NCBI GenBank assembly: GCA_019242065.1
Contig: JAFAWJ010000812.1
Location: 1 to 5,594, forward strand
Reading direction: 5' to 3'
Length of the DNA: 5,594 bases
Source of the DNA: Chloroflexota bacterium
GTDB lineage: Bacteria; Chloroflexota; UBA6077; CF-72
Shown: one piece after another, positions 1-5,594 of the stretch
Layout of the letters: each line of letters starts with the position of its first letter
How positions within the stretch are numbered: position 1 is the first letter of the stretch
Program-made: the position numbers and the translations under genes
The notes under the pieces: model-generated
What the model was told of the DNA's origin: nothing
Databases searched by the model: none
The model's input: the letters and a program-made list of their open reading frames with translations, nothing else

Positions 1-2
1 CC

Positions 3-587
3 TGGTACCAGGAGATCGGCCGCGCCGGCCGCGATGGACTGCCCAGTGACTGTGTCACCTTCTTTTCCTGGGCGGACGTGGTGGCCTACGACACGTTTCT
101 GTCGGATATCGCCGATCCCGACCTGCGCGAGGAGACGCGCGCGAAGACCGTCGGTCTCTACCGTTTGCTGGACCGCGGCAACTGCCGCCACCAGGCGCTG
201 TGCGGCTACTTTGACGAGAGCATTACGCCGTGCGGCGACAGCTGCGATCGCTGTCTGGGATTGAACCTGGACGACGTGGCCCCGCGCCGCCCCTCCCGCG
301 GCGCACGCGGCTCTGGCGCCACCTCGACGCGCACCATCACCCCGTCCTGGCAACTGTCCGCGTCCGAGGCCGAAGCCGACACCTTCGAGCGGCTGCGCCT
401 GCTGCGCCGCGAGATCGCCGATCGCGAGAACGTGCCCGCCTATATTGTCTTCAACGACGCCGTCCTGCGCGAGATGGCCCGCCGCAAGCCAAAGTCCGAG
501 CAAGACCTGCGCGCGATCTCAGGCATAGGCCCCGCCAAAATCGCCCGCTACGGCGAAACCTTCCTCGATCTGCTCAAGGACGCCTAA
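3..587 (+). CDS. recQ: RecQ-family ATP-dependent DNA helicase, C-terminal part (5' end outside window)
   Basis: This is the last 194 residues of a RecQ helicase, an ATP-driven 3'-5' DNA unwinding enzyme of recombination and replication-fork repair. The frame is open from base 3 and enters from the left edge, so most of the helicase core is missing. Seen directly: it begins inside helicase motif VI ([12 protein letters not shown], bases 3-38), which holds the arginine-finger region. A RecQ zinc module follows: CRHQ at 183, then cysteines at 231, 243 and 252 (C-x15-C-x3-C-x2-C). An HRDC domain fills about 370-580, with the family pattern [13 protein letters not shown], and [16 protein letters not shown]. 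Only about 40 residues (255-370), rich in Arg, Ser and Thr, separate zinc module and HRDC. The winged-helix domain of about 100 residues normally placed there is therefore absent or replaced. Its TAA overlaps the uvrA stop codon on the other strand. An ATG at 78 lies inside the conserved core and is not the start. The family is certain; recQ itself versus a RecQ-like paralogue is less so. Confidence 0.95.
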   Translation, partial: WYQEIGRAGRDGLPSDCVTFFSWADVVAYDTFLSDIADPDLREETRAKTVGLYRLLDRGNCRHQALCGYFDESITPCGDSCDRCLGLNLDDVAPRRPSRGARGSGATSTRTITPSWQLSASEAEADTFERLRLLRREIADRENVPAYIVFNDAVLREMARRKPKSEQDLRAISGIGPAKIARYGETFLDLLKDA

Positions 588-3574
588 GCAGTCACCAGCG
601 AAGCGTCGTCGACGGAGGCGAGCACGTGCCGCAGGTGCTGGCCCGTGTAGCTCGCTGGATTTGCGGCGATGTCTTCGGGGGTGCCTACAGCCACGATCTC
701 GCCCCCCGCGTCGCCACCCTCGGGCCCCAGGTCGATGACCCAGTCCGCCGTCTTGACCACGTCCAGGTTGTGCTCGATTACCACCACGGTGTTGCCCGTG
801 TCCACGAGGCGACCCAGCACTTCCAGCAGATGCTCCACGTCGGCGAAGTGCAGGCCCGTCGTCGGCTCGTCGAGCAGGTACATCGTGCGCCCCGTCGCCC
901 GCCGCGACAGTTCCGACGACAGCTTGACCCGCTGCGCCTCGCCACCCGAGAGCGTCGTCGCCGGCTGCCCCAGGTGGATATAGCCCAGGCCCACCTCGCA
1001 CAGCGTCCGCAGCTTCGTGGCAATCGACGGGATGTTCTGAAAGACCTCCAGCGCCTCGGCGGCGGTCATCTCCAGCACCTCGGCAATCGAGAACCCGCGG
1101 TATTTGATCTCCAGCGTCTCGCGGTTGTAGCGCTTGCCCTGACACACCTCGCACGGGACGTAGACGTCGGGCAGGAACTGCATCTCGATCTTCAGAATGC
1201 CGTCGCCCTCACACGCCTCGCAACGGCCGCCCTTGACGTTGAACGAGAAGCGCCCCGGTTGACAGCCGCGCACCCGCGCCTCAGGAACCTGCGCGAACAG
1301 ATCGCGGATCGACGTGAACAAACCGACGTACGTCGCCGGGTTCGACCGCGGCGTCCGACCTATCGGCGACTGGTCGATGTCGATGACCTTGTCCAGGTGC
1401 TGCAAGCCCTCGATGCGGTCGTGGTCGCCGGCCGCCTCACGCGACCGCAGCAAGCGTTGCGACAGCGCTGGATACAGCGTATTGGTGATCAGCGACGACT
1501 TGCCCGACCCTGAGACACCCGTGATAACCACCAGCCGCCCGAGCGGAATCTCGGCGGTGATGTTTTTCAGGTTGTTCTCACGCGCGCCGACGATGCGCAC
1601 CCAGTTGCCGCTGCCCGCACGCCGCTCGGTCGGCACCGACACCACGCGCTCGCCGCTCAGGAACTGTCCGGTCAGCGAGCCAGGCGTGGCCATGATCGTC
1701 TCGATCGGCCCTTCGGCGACCACCAGGCCGCCGTGCTCGCCGGCGCCGGGCCCCATGTCGACGATCCAGTCCGCGGCGCGCATGGTCTCCTCGTCGTGCT
1801 CGACCACAATCAGCGTGTTGCCCAGGTCGCGCAGCCGTTCAAGGGTGCGGATCAGCCGCGCGTTGTCGCGCTGATGCAGGCCGATGCTCGGCTCGTCCAG
1901 GATATACAGCACGCCCATCAGCCCCGAGCCAATCTGCGTCGCCAGTCGAATGCGCTGCGCTTCGCCACCCGAGAGCGTGGCCGCCGTGCGACTCAGCGTC
2001 AGGTAGTCGAGACCCACGTCGACCAGAAACCGCAGCCGCTCGCGGATCTCCTTCAGGATCTGACGCCCAATCGTGAATTCCCGATCCGTCAGCGTCAGCG
2101 TGCGTTCGTCGGCGAACGGGTCTGCCGGCTGAGCCAGCGCGCCACGTCGACCGCGAGTCGCCACGTGTCCGTTGCGGCGCTCACCGTACGGCACGCGCTC
2201 CTCGAGCGCCGTGAAGAACTCGCGCGCTTTGAGCACCGAGTAATCCACGACCTCGCGAATGTTGCGGCCGGCGATGGTCACCGCCAGGACCTCGGGCCGC
2301 AGTCGCGCGCCGTGGCACGTCGGACACGGTCGCGGCGCCATGTACTTTTGCAGGTCTTCGCGAATGAACTCGCTTTCGGTCTCTTTGAAGCGGCGCTCCA
2401 GGTTCGGGATGATGCCCTCGTAGTGCGCCCGGTACTCGCGACTGCGCCCGCTCTTGCTGTGGTATTGCATGACGATGCGCTCGCTGCCCGAGCCGTACAG
2501 GATCTTCTGCACCTGGTCGGGCTGCAGGTCGCGGATGGGCGTGTCCATCGAGAAGCCGTACGAGTGCGCCACCGACTCCAGCAGTGACTTGTAATACGAG
2601 TTGCCGTTCCAGCCGGCCTTGCCCCACGCCGCGATGGCGCCCTGGTTCAGGCTCAGGTCCTTGTTGGCCAGCACCAGGTCGGGGTCGACTTCCAGGCGCG
2701 TGCCCAGGCCGGTGCACGTCGGACAGGCTCCGTGCGGCGTGTTGAAGGAAAAACTGCGCGGCTCGAGTGCCGCCAGCGAGGTCCCGTCATACGGACACGC
2801 GAAGTTTTCCGAGTACAGCGTGTCGTGCCACTCGGACGCATTGCCCTGGACCGGCTCGCTGATGATCACCTGACCCGTGCCAAGCTTGAGCGCCTGTTCG
2901 ATGGAGTCGGCGATGCGCGACTTGTCCTCCTGGGCGCGCGAGACCACCAGCCGATCGACCACCACCGCGATCGAGTGCTTGACGTTTTTCTTCAGCTCGA
3001 TCTTCTCGGACAGGTCTCGGATTTCTCCGTCGACGCGCACGCGGACGAACCCCGCCTTGCGCACGTCGTCGAAAACCGACTGATATTCGCCTTTGCGCCC
3101 CTCGACCAGCGGTCCGAGCACCATGATGCGCGCGCCTTCGGGCATGTCCAGGACGGCGTCGATGATCTGCTCGGAAGTCTGCTGCGTGATGGGTCGCAGG
3201 CACTTGGGGCAGTGCGGGTGGCCAATGCGGGCGAACAGCAGCCGCAAGTAGTCATAGATCTCGGTGACGGTGCCCACCGTCGACCGCGGGTTATGGCTGG
3301 CGCCCTTTTGATCGATCGAAATCGCCGGCGACAGGCCGCTGATGTACTCGACGTCGGGCTTGTCCATCTGCCCGAGGAACTGCCGCGCGTAGCTGGACAG
3401 GCTCTCGACGTAGCGCCGCTGCCCCTCGGCGTAGATGGTGTCGAAGGCGAGCGACGACTTGCCGCTGCCCGACAGGCCGGTGATGACCACCAGCCGGTCC
3501 CGGGGCAGGACCAGGTCCACGTTCTTGAGGTTGTGCTGCCGCGCGCCGCGGATTTCGATCTTGTCGAGAGGCAT
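584..3574 (-). CDS. uvrA: UvrA, excinuclease ABC subunit A (complete, 996 aa)
   Basis: UvrA is the dimeric ABC-type ATPase that scans DNA for bulky lesions and loads UvrB in nucleotide excision repair. Both nucleotide-binding halves are intact. Half I has Walker A GLSGSGKS (residues 33-40), signature LSGGEAQR (534-541) and Walker B ILDEP (558-562). Half II has Walker A GVSGSGKS (686-693), signature LSGGEAQR (875-882) and Walker B LLDEP (900-904). The UvrB-interaction region is present at about 130-255, which argues against the UvrA2 paralogue. Zinc-ligand pairs are C122/C125 with C417/C420, and C785/C788 with C808/C811. The other module reads C260, D263, C284, C287, with Asp where Cys is usual. 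Length is above E. coli UvrA (940 aa), partly through a polar insert at about 461-495. The ATG at 3574 is the only usable start: an in-frame TAG lies nine codons upstream and no ATG, GTG or TTG lies between. No clear Shine-Dalgarno precedes it. It diverges from uvrB and converges on recQ. Confidence 0.98.
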   Translation of the reverse strand: MPLDKIEIRGARQHNLKNVDLVLPRDRLVVITGLSGSGKSSLAFDTIYAEGQRRYVESLSSYARQFLGQMDKPDVEYISGLSPAISIDQKGASHNPRSTVGTVTEIYDYLRLLFARIGHPHCPKCLRPITQQTSEQIIDAVLDMPEGARIMVLGPLVEGRKGEYQSVFDDVRKAGFVRVRVDGEIRDLSEKIELKKNVKHSIAVVVDRLVVSRAQEDKSRIADSIEQALKLGTGQVIISEPVQGNASEWHDTLYSENFACPYDGTSLAALEPRSFSFNTPHGACPTCTGLGTRLEVDPDLVLANKDLSLNQGAIAAWGKAGWNGNSYYKSLLESVAHSYGFSMDTPIRDLQPDQVQKILYGSGSERIVMQYHSKSGRSREYRAHYEGIIPNLERRFKETESEFIREDLQKYMAPRPCPTCHGARLRPEVLAVTIAGRNIREVVDYSVLKAREFFTALEERVPYGERRNGHVATRGRRGALAQPADPFADERTLTLTDREFTIGRQILKEIRERLRFLVDVGLDYLTLSRTAATLSGGEAQRIRLATQIGSGLMGVLYILDEPSIGLHQRDNARLIRTLERLRDLGNTLIVVEHDEETMRAADWIVDMGPGAGEHGGLVVAEGPIETIMATPGSLTGQFLSGERVVSVPTERRAGSGNWVRIVGARENNLKNITAEIPLGRLVVITGVSGSGKSSLITNTLYPALSQRLLRSREAAGDHDRIEGLQHLDKVIDIDQSPIGRTPRSNPATYVGLFTSIRDLFAQVPEARVRGCQPGRFSFNVKGGRCEACEGDGILKIEMQFLPDVYVPCEVCQGKRYNRETLEIKYRGFSIAEVLEMTAAEALEVFQNIPSIATKLRTLCEVGLGYIHLGQPATTLSGGEAQRVKLSSELSRRATGRTMYLLDEPTTGLHFADVEHLLEVLGRLVDTGNTVVVIEHNLDVVKTADWVIDLGPEGGDAGGEIVAVGTPEDIAANPASYTGQHLRHVLASVDDASLVTA
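2090..2194 (-). other. Polar insertion in UvrA before the first ABC signature (about residues 461-495)
   Basis: Between [15 protein letters not shown] and [15 protein letters not shown] the protein has about 35 residues without a clear counterpart in E. coli UvrA, where this connection is short. It is rich in Arg, Gly, Ala and Pro (for example [17 protein letters not shown]), then acidic and Thr-rich. It joins the zinc segment CPTCHGARL to the [12 protein letters not shown] signature helix region and is probably a surface loop. Similar length variation occurs among bacterial UvrA proteins, so it may be typical of this lineage. Confidence 0.6.
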
Positions 3575-3575
3575 G

Positions 3576-3586
3576 CCCGGTTCGGG
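3576..3586. repeat. Short hairpin palindrome CCCG-GTT-CGGG just upstream of the uvrA start
   Basis: CCCGGTTCGGG has 4-bp arms and a 3-nt centre, and lies 1 nt upstream of the uvrA ATG on the leftward strand. It occupies the place where a ribosome binding site would be expected. The half GGTTCGG (3579-3585) recurs inverted as CCGAACC at 3637-3643, on the uvrB side. CCCGGTT also recurs directly at 3610-3616. These could be operator half-sites or chance in GC-rich DNA. Confidence 0.3.
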
Positions 3587-3590
3587 TGTA

Positions 3591-3596
3591 AGTATG
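3591..3596 (-). promoter_or_regulatory. Candidate -10 box of uvrA (CATACT on the - strand)
   Basis: Read leftward, CATACT matches TATAAT at four of six positions and ends 16 nt before the uvrA ATG. It shares ATACTT with the proposed uvrB box on the other strand. The -35 position (about 3614-3619) reads GCTAAC and is poor. This is a weak call. Confidence 0.25.
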
Positions 3597-3644
3597 TCCT
3601 ACCGCCGCACCCGGTTAGCCGCGTTTGCGGACCAGGCCGAACCT

Positions 3645-3650
3645 TATACT
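3645..3650 (+). promoter_or_regulatory. Candidate -10 box of uvrB (TATACT)
   Basis: TATACT matches the TATAAT consensus at five of six positions and ends 11 nt before the uvrB ATG. Initiation 6-8 nt downstream would give a leader of only about 4-6 nt. No good -35 hexamer is seen: the best nearby strings are TTTGCG (3624-3629, spacer 15) and TTGCGG (3625-3630, spacer 14). The assignment is by sequence alone. Confidence 0.45.
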
Positions 3651-3661
3651 TCTGTCTCCAT

Positions 3662-5594
<1,933 letters not shown>

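Larger units (their letters stand above)
3575..3661. promoter_or_regulatory. uvrA-uvrB divergent intergenic control region (87 bp)
   Basis: The start codons of uvrA (3574, leftward) and uvrB (3662, rightward) are separated by only 87 bp, so both promoters must lie here or inside the genes. Each strand carries an ATACTT element: 3646-3651 on the + strand and the complement of 3590-3595 on the - strand. They give candidate -10 boxes facing away from each other. No GAAC-N4-GTTC (Gram-positive type) or CTG-N10-CAG (E. coli type) LexA box is visible. The region is less GC-rich around the two ATACTT elements than in the flanking genes. Confidence 0.7.

Noticed and set aside
34..264. Short + strand frame (76 codons) overlapping the recQ end
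   Set aside because: It is out of frame with the RecQ motifs, Arg/Thr/Ala-rich, and has no independent support.
78..587. A separate small protein starting at ATG 78
   Set aside because: The same frame is open to the left edge, and the bases before 78 encode RecQ motif VI ([10 protein letters not shown]). This ATG is therefore internal to the helicase gene.
230..1513. Long open frame on the + strand opposite uvrA (427 codons), and a similar one at 1733-2587
   Set aside because: Both lie antisense to the well-conserved uvrA, and their predicted proteins are Arg/Ala/Pro/His-rich with no recognisable motif. High GC removes stop codons from shadow frames.
3575..3661. LexA (SOS) box in the uvrA-uvrB intergenic region
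   Set aside because: GAAC/GTTC half-sites occur (3639-3642; 3580-3583) but not with the 4-bp spacing of the Gram-positive box. No CTG-N10-CAG or GTTC-N7-GTTC arrangement was found.

Overview
The window is a compact, high-GC bacterial DNA-repair locus with three protein-coding genes and almost no spare DNA. The layout is: the 3' end of a recQ-type helicase gene (+, running in from the left edge to 587); a complete uvrA (-, 3574 to 584); an 87-bp divergent intergenic region (3575-3661); and uvrB (+, from 3662, still open at the right edge, 5594). No RNA genes, insertion sequences, CRISPR arrays or phage genes are visible.

The protein sequences look like a high-GC Gram-positive or Chloroflexota-type bacterium. 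The pointers are UvrB's SATPGPYE motif-III context, UvrA's CPYDGTS zinc segment, and an unstructured insert before the second UvrA signature. This is a family-level impression and not a confirmed assignment.

UvrA and UvrB are the damage-sensing and damage-verifying proteins of nucleotide excision repair. UvrA (ABC-type ATPase dimer) finds the lesion and loads UvrB, which pushes a beta-hairpin between the strands, verifies the lesion and recruits UvrC. Here the two genes diverge from one short control region, so they can share regulation without forming an operon. RecQ is a 3'-5' helicase of recombination and fork repair. It converges on uvrA with stop codons interleaved, so recQ and uvrA overlap by 4 bp and leave no room for a terminator.

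The notable points are four. UvrB carries an in-frame, low-complexity insertion of about 100 residues directly after helicase motif III. Leucine codon choice in uvrB switches abruptly from CTG to CTC along the gene. RecQ appears to lack the winged-helix part of the RQC region, going from zinc module to HRDC through about 40 residues. uvrB has no Shine-Dalgarno sequence and a good -10 box only 11 nt from its ATG, suggesting a nearly leaderless mRNA. I found no clear sign of a wholly new system; this is a core repair region with unusual protein and regulatory details.
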